Positions 36,990-44,983 of a stretch of DNA of 64,000 nucleotides are shown piece after piece. The notes under the pieces were generated by a model. It was not told the origin of the DNA, did not search any database, and saw only the letters and a list, made by a program, of their open reading frames with translations. The position numbers were made by a program, and so were the translations under genes. The stretch's first letter is position 1. Each line of letters begins with the position of its first letter. This DNA is from Pontibacter rufus (lineage in GTDB: Bacteria > Bacteroidota > Bacteroidia > Cytophagales > Hymenobacteraceae), in NCBI RefSeq assembly GCF_015694705.1, contig NZ_JADQDR010000007.1, positions 62,001 to 126,000 of the forward strand. The letters run 5' to 3'.

Positions 36990-37024
36990 TTTGGCTATAC
37001 TTTAAGGCAGTTGCTGTAAATTTG
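36990..37024 (+). promoter_or_regulatory. Bacteroidota promoter for the CDF exporter gene
   Basis: TTTG at 36990-36993, a 23-base spacer, then TAAATTTG at 37017-37024 match the TTTG/TAnnTTTG consensus with the same spacing as the two sulfur-operon promoters. The start codon lies 113 bases further on. Confidence 0.6.
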
Positions 37025-37137
37025 TGCGCCGCCCGGGTTGTAAAGTTACAGCATCGCTTTAAAACAACTAACATGCTTCTTTGTTGCCGGGGCAGCGCCT
37101 GGCTAATCCTATTGCACAAGAAATCGTTTTACAATGT

Positions 37138-38055
37138 ATGGCACACGCACACCACGACCATTCTGCCCCCGGACACCATCACCATCATGCCGGGGATAAC
37201 ATCAAGGTAGCTTTTTTTCTAAACCTGAGCTTCACGGTGCTGGAGTTGTTTGGCGGCCTCTGGATAAACAGTATGGCCATTCTGTCGGATGCGCTGCATG
37301 ACCTGGGTGATTCGCTCTCGCTGGGGCTGGCCTGGTATTTTGAGAAAGTGGCCAAGCGTGGCCGCGACCAGCATTATACTTTCGGCTACAAGCGTTTTTC
37401 GCTGCTGGGGGCTGTTATCAATTCGGTGGTATTGCTGGTAGGTTCTATTGTGGTACTGTACGAATCTATTCCGCGCATCTTTCATCCGGAGCCGGTTAAT
37501 GCCGCCGGCATGATGGGCTTTGCCGTACTGGGTATTGTGGTAAACGGAGCGGCAGTGCTGCGGTTAAAAAGCGGCAGTTCCTTAAACGAGCGTGTGGTGC
37601 GGCTGCATTTGCTGGAAGATGTACTGGGCTGGGTGGCGGTGCTGGTGGGCGGTATTATACTTTACTTCTTCAATTTTCCCGTTATTGATCCGCTGCTGTC
37701 GCTGGGCATCACCTGTTATGTACTGTATAATGTGGTGCGCAACCTGCGCCAGAGCATGAAGATATTGCTGCAGGGCACGCCTGCCAACCTGAACCCCAGA
37801 GATGTACAGACCCGGTTGGAGCAACTGCCGGACATAAATTCAGTGCACGACCTGCATATCTGGACGCTGGACGGCACTTACAACATCCTCACCATGCATG
37901 CTGTGGTAAAAGCTGATTTACGGCTACAGGACGCAGAAGCCGTAAAGCAACGGGTACGCGCCGCCATGGCGGGCATGGACATCAGCCATGTAACCGTAGA
38001 ACTGGAGGTGCCGGGCCAGGAATGCAGCCGGCACAACTGCGACGAAATTATTTAG
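37138..38055 (+). CDS. CDF cation efflux transporter (CzcD/ZitB-like)
   Basis: A 305-residue inner-membrane exporter of divalent metals, typically zinc. A histidine-rich start (HAHHDHSAPGHHHHHAG) is followed by six spans. Metal-site motifs: DALHDLGDSLSLGLAWY in span 2 (HxxxD) and HLLEDVLGWVAVLVGGII in span 5. A cytoplasmic C-terminal domain with HDLHIWTLDGTYNILTMH follows. The frame reaches a TTG at 37081, but the ATG at 37138 begins directly with the His-rich head and is chosen. The stop codon overlaps the stop of the convergent DUF1801 gene. Confidence 0.92.
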   Translation: MAHAHHDHSAPGHHHHHAGDNIKVAFFLNLSFTVLELFGGLWINSMAILSDALHDLGDSLSLGLAWYFEKVAKRGRDQHYTFGYKRFSLLGAVINSVVLLVGSIVVLYESIPRIFHPEPVNAAGMMGFAVLGIVVNGAAVLRLKSGSSLNERVVRLHLLEDVLGWVAVLVGGIILYFFNFPVIDPLLSLGITCYVLYNVVRNLRQSMKILLQGTPANLNPRDVQTRLEQLPDINSVHDLHIWTLDGTYNILTMHAVVKADLRLQDAEAVKQRVRAAMAGMDISHVTVELEVPGQECSRHNCDEII

Positions 38056-38411
38056 TTCTGATTCAGCAGCACCGCTTCGCGAACCATGTCAGCAAAGTAG
38101 TTTTCATCGATATCTTCCATAGAACGGATTTTGATATGCGGCAGCTGCCCATTGCGGCTAACCAGGCGTTTTGCCGGATCAGCAAGCTCTTTGCCCCGGA
38201 AAAATCCGAAATGGATGCCACTGCGCGATGAGGCGAAATAACACACGGGACCATAAAAAAAATAGCAGGCGCAATCCCAACGCACGCATTCTTCCAGGTG
38301 AGCTACGGAGGCATGAACGATTCGTCGTACTTCCTGTGCCAGTTGTTGTTTTTCGGGTGCCAGTTTCTCGAGATACTCGTCTACCTGGTTTGTTGTTGCT
38401 TTGCTTCTCAT
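38052..38411 (-). CDS. DUF1801 (YdhG/CyaY-like fold) protein
   Basis: A 119-residue small cytoplasmic protein. It fits DUF1801: EYLEKLAPEKQQLAQEVRRIVHAS, then ECVRWDCACYFFYGPVCYFA and a basic GFFRGKELADPAKRL. Function of the family is unknown. It is convergent with the CDF gene and the two stop codons share bases (TTAG at 38052-38055). Confidence 0.88.
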   Translation of the reverse strand: MRSKATTNQVDEYLEKLAPEKQQLAQEVRRIVHASVAHLEECVRWDCACYFFYGPVCYFASSRSGIHFGFFRGKELADPAKRLVSRNGQLPHIKIRSMEDIDENYFADMVREAVLLNQN

Positions 38412-38851
38412 AAAATTTAAAAAATCCTCATCTAAGAGGAAGTATTTCCCAGCTCAAATATACTATTTTCTAAATATTAAATCAAAGCAATTTTCTTATT
38501 ATTTTTAAAAAAAATCTTAAGGTATTTATACAAATTCCCTCAATTGATTAACACTCTGTATCTGAGCCAGATACGACACATATACCTGCAGGCAGTATCA
38601 AAAGCATCTTCCTATAGCTCTTTTAACAGTTAAGTCACAGCGCAGCGAACTGCCTTGCTTATTGCGGGTTGCGCTATACTTAAGCGCTTTATCTGCCATG
38701 CTGGATTTATACTTATATCCCGCAGAACTATACAGTCTCCTTCCTGCACTGTTCTTTGGTGAAGGCCGGCAAATTAGCTGTTGCAGGATAATTCCGCTGT
38801 TAAGCTTCCCCTCGTTGTAATGCGCAGAAAGCATCAGAACCTCCCATAAAA
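38412..38851. other. Intergenic region, no gene seen
   Basis: About 440 bp, AT-rich at the left. A possible minus-strand frame over 38598-38885 has poor composition and overlaps a terminator stem, so it is not called. No RNA fold was recognised. Confidence 0.5.
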
Positions 38852-38907
38852 AAGCGGGCCGGTTTCCAGCATTATACTTCTGCATAACACTGAAAACCGG
38901 CCCGCTT
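38852..38907 (-). terminator. Intrinsic terminator of the giant lipoprotein gene
   Basis: An 18-base stem with one mismatch (38852-38869 with 38890-38907, AAGCGGGCCGGTTT and its complement) is followed on the minus strand by a run of T. It lies about 115 bp beyond the stop of the gene at 39023-42427. Confidence 0.75.
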
Positions 38908-39022
38908 GTAATCTGTTTACCGTTACTTTAACTGTATTAGTACAAAGCACCAGCCGAGTACCTTATTTATACCGGCTGCGCTTTGCGTCTTTTACGCTGC
39001 TATAATGGCTATACTTCGCAAA

Positions 39023-42000
39023 TCAGGAGTTAGCCTGCGGCATAAACTGCACTGTTTCGAGCAGCGGTTTGTTGCCTTCTCCGGCACCCATTGGGCGCAC
39101 TACTAGGTATACATCCTGCAGGTTTCCGGCCGCCACCTGTTGCAGCGGAATCGTAGTGGTTACTTTTCCTTCCTTGTTGAAAGTCATTTCTCCTTCACCG
39201 ATCTTTTTGCCGTTAGGTTTGCCCAACCGCACTTCTACCTGGTAACGGCTCTTGCTTCCGTCGCTCAGCGCATTAAGTTGAATACCACTGATACCGGACA
39301 GATCAATCTGGTTTACCAGCAGCCATCCTTCCTCAGCCGGGAAAATAGAGTAATGGCCTCCGTCTACCTCTTTACCCGCAAAGCCCTTGGCGTCGTTGAA
39401 GTCTCCCGGCTGCAGCACGCTTTTTCGCAGGTAAAGTACTTCTGAATCCGACAGCGGGCGAACACCGTCTCCTCCCTGGTCGGTGTAAGTAGCAGCCAGC
39501 TTTATCACAGAGTTTTGCCGCTGCTTCGGATCAACTTTGGGTGTTATCGCTCCTGTAGCCGGCAATGATTTTCTGGCCTCTTCGCTATTATTCAGCGACA
39601 TTACCCATTGCACAATCTGGCGGGCATCGGCTGGGCTCAGGTTGGGGTGCGCCGGCATATTTGCTTCCCCCCAAACGCCGCTTCCGCCTTTTATAATCTT
39701 GTTTGTCAGGTGCTCATATGCCTGCGGATTGCCCTGGTAGCGTTGCGCTACCTGTGTATAAGCTGGTCCGATAGACTTTTCAGTTATCGAGTGACAGGCT
39801 TTGCAGTCCAGGCTCAGCATCAGGTTTTTGCCCAGAATTTCCGCCGAAACCACCTGGTGCCCCATAGATGCACCGGCCAGATCTCTGCCACTAATATAAT
39901 CCGTAGACACATACAGGTTGCTTTGATCCACATTACCATCTGCATCCGACACGTTTACACTGTATTTTACCGGATTGCTGCCAAAGTAAAAGCTGTGGTT
40001 GCCTTGCAGGACGATGTCTACCTTGGGTTGCTCGTTGCCGGCATACACTGTTGCCACGCTGCTTTCAGCCGCTGCTTTCTCTTCGTCAAGTACTTTTACA
40101 CTGATTTGGTGATCGCCTTTATCTTTAAAAGTATAAGTAAGCGTTGGTTCCGAGGTTTCTTTGGTGGTTTTATCTATCTGCCAGATGTAGTGCAGCTTGT
40201 CCTTTTCAGGATCACTCACATTCACTTTTGCTGTAACTATTAATGGTAATTTGCCACTGGTTTTGTTCACTGTCAGTTCGGCAATCTTGGGCGGACGATT
40301 GCCCGGCAGGTAATCTATGCGGGAAAGGCCGGAGTCATCGTTTTGAGAAAACCAGCCAGAGCCATACTCCAGCAGGTAAAGCTTGCCATTCGGTCCTACT
40401 TCCATGTCTATCAGGCCGGTTAACTTCGTTCCGGGCATAAAGGGCTCTATCTTATCCAGTTTGCCGTCCGGTGTCATGGTTACCACCTTCATCCAGTTCC
40501 TGATCCAGTCGTAGATAAACAGCTTCCCATTGTAATAGTCGGCATAGCGGGTTTCTTCCGGAAACATATCGGTATAGTATACCGGGCCGGCCATGGCATT
40601 GCGGCCACCCGTACCTACCTGCGGAAAGTCAGGAGAATCGTCATAAGGGTACCAGATAAAGGCAGGCTGCGACGGTGGAAGCTGCTTTATGCCTGTGTTG
40701 TTGGCAGAATTGTTAACAGGGTGGGCTGGATCAAAAGCCGGTCCCGGGGTGCCCGTGGCGTAGTTATACTCATGATAGGCATAGTTGTTACCTATCAGCA
40801 GAGGCCAGCCGAAATAGCCGGCTTTGCTGGCCCGGTTCACTTCGTCATACCCTTTAGGCCCGCGGGTTTCCAGGCTGTCGGCAGCGGCATCCGGTCCTAC
40901 TTCGCCCCAGTACAGCACACCGTTCTTCTGATCTACAGAAATGCGGTACGGGTTGCGGTGGCCCATAGTATAGATTTCGGGGCGCGTCTTTGGCGTATTT
41001 GGCGCAAACAGGTTGCCTTCCGGTATAGAATAAGTGCCATCCTCATTAACTTTTATGCGAAGGATCTTGCCCCGCAGGTCGTTGGAATTAGAGGCTGAGC
41101 GCCGGGCATCATACTGCTCGTGTCCCGGGCGGTCGTCCAGGGGGGCGTAGCCATGGCTGGCATAAGCCTGGTTCTTTTCATCAAAGGGCGTTGAGTTATC
41201 GCCGGTAGACAAGTATAGAAGGTTGCCGGGACCAAAGGCAATAGAGCCACCGGTGTGGCAGCAGATCTGGCGCTGCGAGTAAAACTGCAGCATTACTTTT
41301 TCAGAACTATTATCGAGCTTGCCGTTTTTGTACACAAAGCGCGAGAGGCGGTTTACGGACGTATCGGCCGGGCTGTAGAACAGGTAAATATAGTTGTTCT
41401 CTTTATAGTTTGGGTCAGCGGCAAGGCCCAGTACCCCTTCCTCTGCATTTACGCCGTCAACGCCGGTTTTATAGTATACGTTCAGAGCGCCGACCTGCTT
41501 TATGTCCTTTGCCTTTGGATCATACAGCATCAGTTCGCCCCGGCGTTGCGCCACCAGAATGTTTTCATCCGGCAGGATAGCCATCTCAGTTGGCTCAAAG
41601 AATTTGCCAGTGCTAAGGGGTGTCTTCACAAAACGGTTCTCTTCGGGTACCCGCTGCGTCTTTACCTTGCCATATTCCCCTGCCAGGTTATGGCCGATGG
41701 CGTACTGAATGCCGCCTAAAATATGCTTCAGGTACAACGGGTCCTGGTAAGACTCGTCCGTATGGCCCAGCTCTGTATAAAAAGAGCGGCCACCGTCATA
41801 ATCTTTGTACCAGGCCATCGGGTGGGTTTCGCCGTTGGTGCCACCCTCGTAGCTGCTTTCATCAATGGTCAGCAGCACCTTGTTTTCCGGGTTCAGTTGC
41901 TTAAAGTTATACCACTCATCTGTGCGCTTCCACGGGTCGGGCAGGTGCTTGGTGGCAGGATTTTCTTTGTCTACCACATGCAGCACAGCTTCCTGTATCT

Positions 42001-42427
42001 TCGGGTGGCCGTTAAAGTAAGCGCCCACCAGCCTGCCGTACCAGCCCCAGTCATATTCAGTATCGGTGGCCGCATGGATGCCCACAAAGCCGCCCCCCGC
42101 CTGTATATAGCGCTCAAAGTCAGCTTCCTGGTAATTGTTGAGCACATCGCCGGTCGTACTCAGGAAAATAACCGCGCTGTACTGCTTTAGGGTGTCTTCG
42201 TTAAAAAAAGCGGCGTTGGTGGTGGTGTCCACATTAAAACCGTTCTCGCTGCCAAGCTTTTGTATGGCCGCAATACCAGCCGGGATAGAAGCATGGTGGA
42301 AGCCGGCTGTTTTGCTAAAGACCAGCACCTTCGGCTTGTCGGAGCGCTCTTTACTGCACGAGCAGAGGAATAACAAACAGGCTGCCATCAGGTAGAGCGC
42401 CTTGTTTAATGGGTTCTTTTTTAACAT
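39023..42427 (-). CDS. ThuA / sugar dehydrogenase / cytochrome c multidomain lipoprotein
   Basis: A 1134-residue lipoprotein (lipobox FLCSC, Cys24). Domains in order: ThuA-like (about 33-250; VLVFSKTAGFHHASIPAG, FVGIHAATDTEYDWGWYGRLVG); a PQQ-type glucose/sorbosone dehydrogenase propeller (about 270-700; EGVLGLAADPNYKENNYIYLF, CCHTGGSIAFGPGNLLYLSTGDN, GHRNPYRISVD); a PKD-type domain (about 705-795); a class I cytochrome c with CKACH (Cys875, Cys878, His879) and a likely axial Met924 in ANMPAHP; and a C-terminal carbohydrate-binding-like domain (about 975-1134). The parts together suggest oxidation of a sugar with electrons passed to the haem. Fusions of this sort are known in Bacteroidota and Planctomycetes; the substrate is unknown. 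Confidence 0.9.
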   Translation of the reverse strand: MLKKNPLNKALYLMAACLLFLCSCSKERSDKPKVLVFSKTAGFHHASIPAGIAAIQKLGSENGFNVDTTTNAAFFNEDTLKQYSAVIFLSTTGDVLNNYQEADFERYIQAGGGFVGIHAATDTEYDWGWYGRLVGAYFNGHPKIQEAVLHVVDKENPATKHLPDPWKRTDEWYNFKQLNPENKVLLTIDESSYEGGTNGETHPMAWYKDYDGGRSFYTELGHTDESYQDPLYLKHILGGIQYAIGHNLAGEYGKVKTQRVPEENRFVKTPLSTGKFFEPTEMAILPDENILVAQRRGELMLYDPKAKDIKQVGALNVYYKTGVDGVNAEEGVLGLAADPNYKENNYIYLFYSPADTSVNRLSRFVYKNGKLDNSSEKVMLQFYSQRQICCHTGGSIAFGPGNLLYLSTGDNSTPFDEKNQAYASHGYAPLDDRPGHEQYDARRSASNSNDLRGKILRIKVNEDGTYSIPEGNLFAPNTPKTRPEIYTMGHRNPYRISVDQKNGVLYWGEVGPDAAADSLETRGPKGYDEVNRASKAGYFGWPLLIGNNYAYHEYNYATGTPGPAFDPAHPVNNSANNTGIKQLPPSQPAFIWYPYDDSPDFPQVGTGGRNAMAGPVYYTDMFPEETRYADYYNGKLFIYDWIRNWMKVVTMTPDGKLDKIEPFMPGTKLTGLIDMEVGPNGKLYLLEYGSGWFSQNDDSGLSRIDYLPGNRPPKIAELTVNKTSGKLPLIVTAKVNVSDPEKDKLHYIWQIDKTTKETSEPTLTYTFKDKGDHQISVKVLDEEKAAAESSVATVYAGNEQPKVDIVLQGNHSFYFGSNPVKYSVNVSDADGNVDQSNLYVSTDYISGRDLAGASMGHQVVSAEILGKNLMLSLDCKACHSITEKSIGPAYTQVAQRYQGNPQAYEHLTNKIIKGGSGVWGEANMPAHPNLSPADARQIVQWVMSLNNSEEARKSLPATGAITPKVDPKQRQNSVIKLAATYTDQGGDGVRPLSDSEVLYLRKSVLQPGDFNDAKGFAGKEVDGGHYSIFPAEEGWLLVNQIDLSGISGIQLNALSDGSKSRYQVEVRLGKPNGKKIGEGEMTFNKEGKVTTTIPLQQVAAGNLQDVYLVVRPMGAGEGNKPLLETVQFMPQANS

Positions 42428-42823
42428 GCTGAGTTGTGTATATGCTTAATGGTTAAGGGTATAAATTTAATAGGATGCGGTTGATAAATAACTATAAAGC
42501 AACAGAAAAGTATCACACGCGGGCAAAGCGCCACAATCCTGAAGCAATCAATGTGCTACCGTTGCCAGAAACATACATGTGCCTGTTCTCCAGGTTAATG
42601 ATGTTCAAACGCTAACAGCCGATAAGTATAAGGAAAATAGTTTAAACAGACAACTATTATACCATTTGCTGGCGGCATTACACCTATGGTTATGACATAA
42701 TCTGTGAGCGCCCGGTTTCTGGTGCAGACACGCACGGGAGTTACGCACACCGCGAGATCTTGAGATAACCAAGCCTTATTGATATCTTTCCCGTATTTCT
42801 GCATAAGCCAACCAAAACAACAG
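42428..42823. other. Divergent intergenic region, no gene seen
   Basis: About 400 bp between the giant lipoprotein gene and a plus-strand gene of unknown function. No supportable gene or RNA. The stretch carries the promoters of both. Confidence 0.5.
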
Positions 42824-43375
42824 ATGCAGTTCACCACCGAGTTTAAAACCGCCATCAGCCGGCTGCCTGGTGCTGAAAAAGACAAGCTGCTCTTCCGCCT
42901 CCTGAAAAAGGACCCGGACCTGTGTAACCGCCTGCAGTTTGAATTAGTGGAGCAGGGCGATACGCTGCAGCAAAGGCGTGAGGCGGTAGAACAGGAAATC
43001 AACAAACTGGCATCGTATGACCTCTACTCGCCCGGCTACCTGATGATGGACATGCGCAGCCTGAACAGCCTGATTACACGCCACGTAAAGTATACCAAAG
43101 ACAAGGAAGGCGAAATACAACTCACCCTGCTCCTGTTGCGGCTTACGCTGCAAACACACCTGGATTTTATAGTAGCGCACCTTTACCGCGCCGATACGCT
43201 GCAGGATTACCTGGTGAAACGGATGCAGTTTGTGCTGCACAAACTGGCTAAGCTGCACGAGGATTTGTATGTGGAGTATGAGGCGGATGCAAACTATGTA
43301 TTACAGCAATTGCACAGCAAAGTCGCCCCGCTACAGGCGCAAAAAGCAAAATTACCCCGAAACTGGCCGCTGTAG
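42824..43375 (+). CDS. Conserved-looking helical protein, unknown (183 aa)
   Basis: Starts at ATG 42824 (MQFTTEFKTAISRLPGAEKDK); the open frame extends 15 codons upstream but with poor composition. The protein is almost all helical and rich in Leu, Gln, Glu and Lys (LLFRLLKKDPDLCNRLQFEL, LTLLLLRLTLQTHLDFIVAHL), without signal peptide or membrane span. No family recognised. It is followed by another unknown gene in the same direction, 110 bp away. Confidence 0.7.
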   Translation: MQFTTEFKTAISRLPGAEKDKLLFRLLKKDPDLCNRLQFELVEQGDTLQQRREAVEQEINKLASYDLYSPGYLMMDMRSLNSLITRHVKYTKDKEGEIQLTLLLLRLTLQTHLDFIVAHLYRADTLQDYLVKRMQFVLHKLAKLHEDLYVEYEADANYVLQQLHSKVAPLQAQKAKLPRNWPL

Positions 43376-43485
43376 CGCTGCCGAAAACCCTCTTAATAAT
43401 TTTGTTGGTTTTGCCCGGCAGGCAGACCAAAGCACGCACCTTCTTCGTTTAAGCATCAGGTATACACCCTTAAAGTTGAAGGCTT

Positions 43486-44205
43486 ATGAACACCCTACCC
43501 GTCAACTGGCTAACCGAAGGACTCATCGACTTCGAGTATAAAAAATACGTGCTGCTGGCTTACCTGCAAGCCGTAAAAGCTGAGTTCGGCAAGCAGCACC
43601 TCTACCCTGTTTTTTCTGACTTGCTCATGCACTACCGCCACCTCCTGCAGGTAAAAGCGCACAAGCAACTGGTATACGAGCAGTTTCCGCAGCGCATCAG
43701 CCGCGCCGACTTTGAGAAGTTGGAGCTGGTGTATGAGAAAATTGTGGAGGATGATGAAACCATGCAGCAGCTCGCCGAAATTATTCAGTTTGCCGCCCCG
43801 CTTTTTAATGAGATGGTTGCGGAAGGCAAAGAACTATACGACTTTGTGGAGCGCCAGCTCGAATTAAGGCCCGTTGGTATTACACCTATATATTATAACG
43901 AAGGATACTTGTTCCTGGAAATGCTGCCGGGCAAAGAAACACAGGTATACGTGTACCGGATTACGGTTTTTGAAAACGCGTACGAGAAGTACCGCGGCAT
44001 TAACACCCGCCACCTGTTAACCGTGCGCCGCGGCCTGGTGCAAACCCACGAAAACCTGAAAGTGCAGCTGCTGCGCGAGCGGCAGGAGCTGCCAAATCCA
44101 GCTACCTTTGTGGCTATATCTAAAATTCCGGTACCCCTGGAGCAGGCGCTGCTTCCTATTGCCAAGCGTTCGCTGGTAAAATATGTAACCAGGCTGGCTG
44201 CGTAA
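43486..44205 (+). CDS. Conserved-looking cytoplasmic protein, unknown (239 aa)
   Basis: A 239-residue soluble protein: helical first half (LIDFEYKKYVLLAYLQAVKAEF, YPVFSDLLMHYRHLLQVKAHK), then a mixed part (ITPIYYNEGYLFLEMLPGKET, VYVYRITVFENAYEKYRGIN) and a final PATFVAISKIPVPLEQALLPI. The composition and steady codon use leave little doubt that it is coding. I do not recognise a family; with the gene at 42824-43375 it may form a two-gene unit. Confidence 0.75.
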   Translation: MNTLPVNWLTEGLIDFEYKKYVLLAYLQAVKAEFGKQHLYPVFSDLLMHYRHLLQVKAHKQLVYEQFPQRISRADFEKLELVYEKIVEDDETMQQLAEIIQFAAPLFNEMVAEGKELYDFVERQLELRPVGITPIYYNEGYLFLEMLPGKETQVYVYRITVFENAYEKYRGINTRHLLTVRRGLVQTHENLKVQLLRERQELPNPATFVAISKIPVPLEQALLPIAKRSLVKYVTRLAA

Positions 44206-44439
44206 GCACCTGTGCCCTGCCGGGCAGCACCGCCTGGCTAGGAACAGGAATTACGCTAGCTGTACGAAAGCCGGTTGAGTGCCTTAAACTAAAGCAGCGC
44301 CTGCTCCGGATGTGCCGGCATTATGCTTAAAATAATTTTAGCTGATAAAACAGCGGAATGCCCGCCAGTGCTCCCCTGAAACGTTTACTGTTTTTTTAAA
44401 TCTCTACCAAACACATAGATTTTATATATTTATTGCATA

Positions 44440-44474
44440 TTTGTATACAGGTAAAATAAAAATTCGTATCTTTG
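44440..44474 (+). promoter_or_regulatory. Promoter of the cysH-cysD-cysN operon
   Basis: TTTG at 44440-44443, a 23-base spacer and TATCTTTG at 44467-44474 match the Bacteroidota -33/-7 consensus TTTG/TAnnTTTG. Transcription should begin near 44480, about 35 bases before the SAM riboswitch. The minus-strand sulfur operon has a promoter with the same spacing. Confidence 0.75.
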
Positions 44475-44513
44475 TAGGGCAGAACACATTCATACATGTA
44501 TCAGGTTCTGCAG

Positions 44514-44617
44514 AAATTTATAAAGAAGAGGCGAGAGACTAGGCTCCCGGACCCTCTGGCAACCACCGCATGGAAGGTGCCAAATCCTATCCCGAACGAA
44601 CGGGAACATATAAATTT
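44514..44617 (+). promoter_or_regulatory. SAM-I (S-box) riboswitch, plus-strand sulfur operon
   Basis: All helices of the S-box can be placed. P1 is AAATTTATA (44514-44522) with TATAAATTT (44609-44617), nine perfect pairs. P2 uses AGAGG (44527-44531) with CCTCT (44553-44557). P3 is GGCAACC (44558-44564) with GGTGCC (44576-44581), and P4 is TCCCG (44590-44594) with CGGGA (44601-44605). Conserved single-strand parts such as AAGAGGCGAGAGA and CTCTGGCAACC match the S-box pattern. The same motif occurs on the minus strand at 55362-55468. SAM binding should lock P1; the leader ATG begins 7 bases after P1. Confidence 0.87.
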
Positions 44618-44624
44618 AATAGCA

Positions 44625-44771
44625 ATGCAAACGAAAGTACACGCATCATCAACCATTACAGACCGCCGGCTTCACACGCCGGGCATCTCCTCCTCTCTTA
44701 TTGTTGCCGGATCAAGTATGCCAATTCAGCAAACACCTTTTTATAGCTGTTGTTGCTGTTGCATGTGCTAG
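44625..44771 (+). CDS. Polycysteine leader peptide of the cysH operon (48 aa)
   Basis: A 48-residue frame from ATG 44625 to TAG 44769-44771. It begins MQTKVHASSTITDRRLH and ends PFYSCCCCCMC: cysteines at 42-46 and 48, encoded by TGT TGT TGC TGT TGC ATG TGC. Apart from the tail the peptide is plain and has no domain. Its place, between the SAM riboswitch and cysH, and the terminal cysteine run point to a regulatory leader: ribosomes should stall on the Cys codons when Cys-tRNA is short and so change the fold of the RNA downstream. Its counterpart lies on the minus strand at 55236-55355. A longer frame from 44496 runs through the riboswitch and is not meaningful. Confidence 0.85.
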   Translation: MQTKVHASSTITDRRLHTPGISSSLIVAGSSMPIQQTPFYSCCCCCMC

Positions 44772-44837
44772 TTACTGGTACTAACCCCGTCAGTTAAGCC
44801 CTGTACCGTTTCACTACGGCAGGCCGTGTTTTATTTT
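44771..44837 (+). promoter_or_regulatory. Candidate attenuator with alternative hairpins and terminator
   Basis: Directly after the leader stop, short complementary segments alternate: GTTA 44771-44774 or GTTA 44793-44796 can each pair with TAAC 44782-44785, and GGTAC 44777-44781 pairs with GTACC 44803-44807. Then ACGG 44816-44819 can pair with CCGT upstream (44806-44809) or downstream (44824-44827). The downstream choice is followed by a T-rich run (44829-44837), so it may be a terminator. A ribosome stalled on the Cys codons would cover the first segments. The stems are short, so support is moderate. Confidence 0.5.
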
Positions 44838-44983
44838 GTCCATGCCCTGTTTTTATAAATTTATTTTTAGCCGTTTTGCAGCCGCCACGGCCGTCAAACG
44901 TCTGGAATAGCATACCTGCAGGCATCAGGCAATTACTGAGCAGCACGTCATTAAATCACACCAGGAATTTATCCTATTTATAC

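Noticed and set aside
38598-38885. 95-codon minus-strand frame
   Set aside because: It starts inside the terminator stem at 38852-38907 and has poor composition.
44496-44771. 91-codon frame that begins before the SAM riboswitch
   Set aside because: Its first part translates the riboswitch itself. The real leader ORF starts at 44625, right after P1.
44854-44863. Second TATAAATTTA word that could pair with the riboswitch P1 5' strand
   Set aside because: It is attractive as an anti-P1 element, but the word is common in AT-rich DNA and I saw no counterpart at a matching place in the minus-strand leader.
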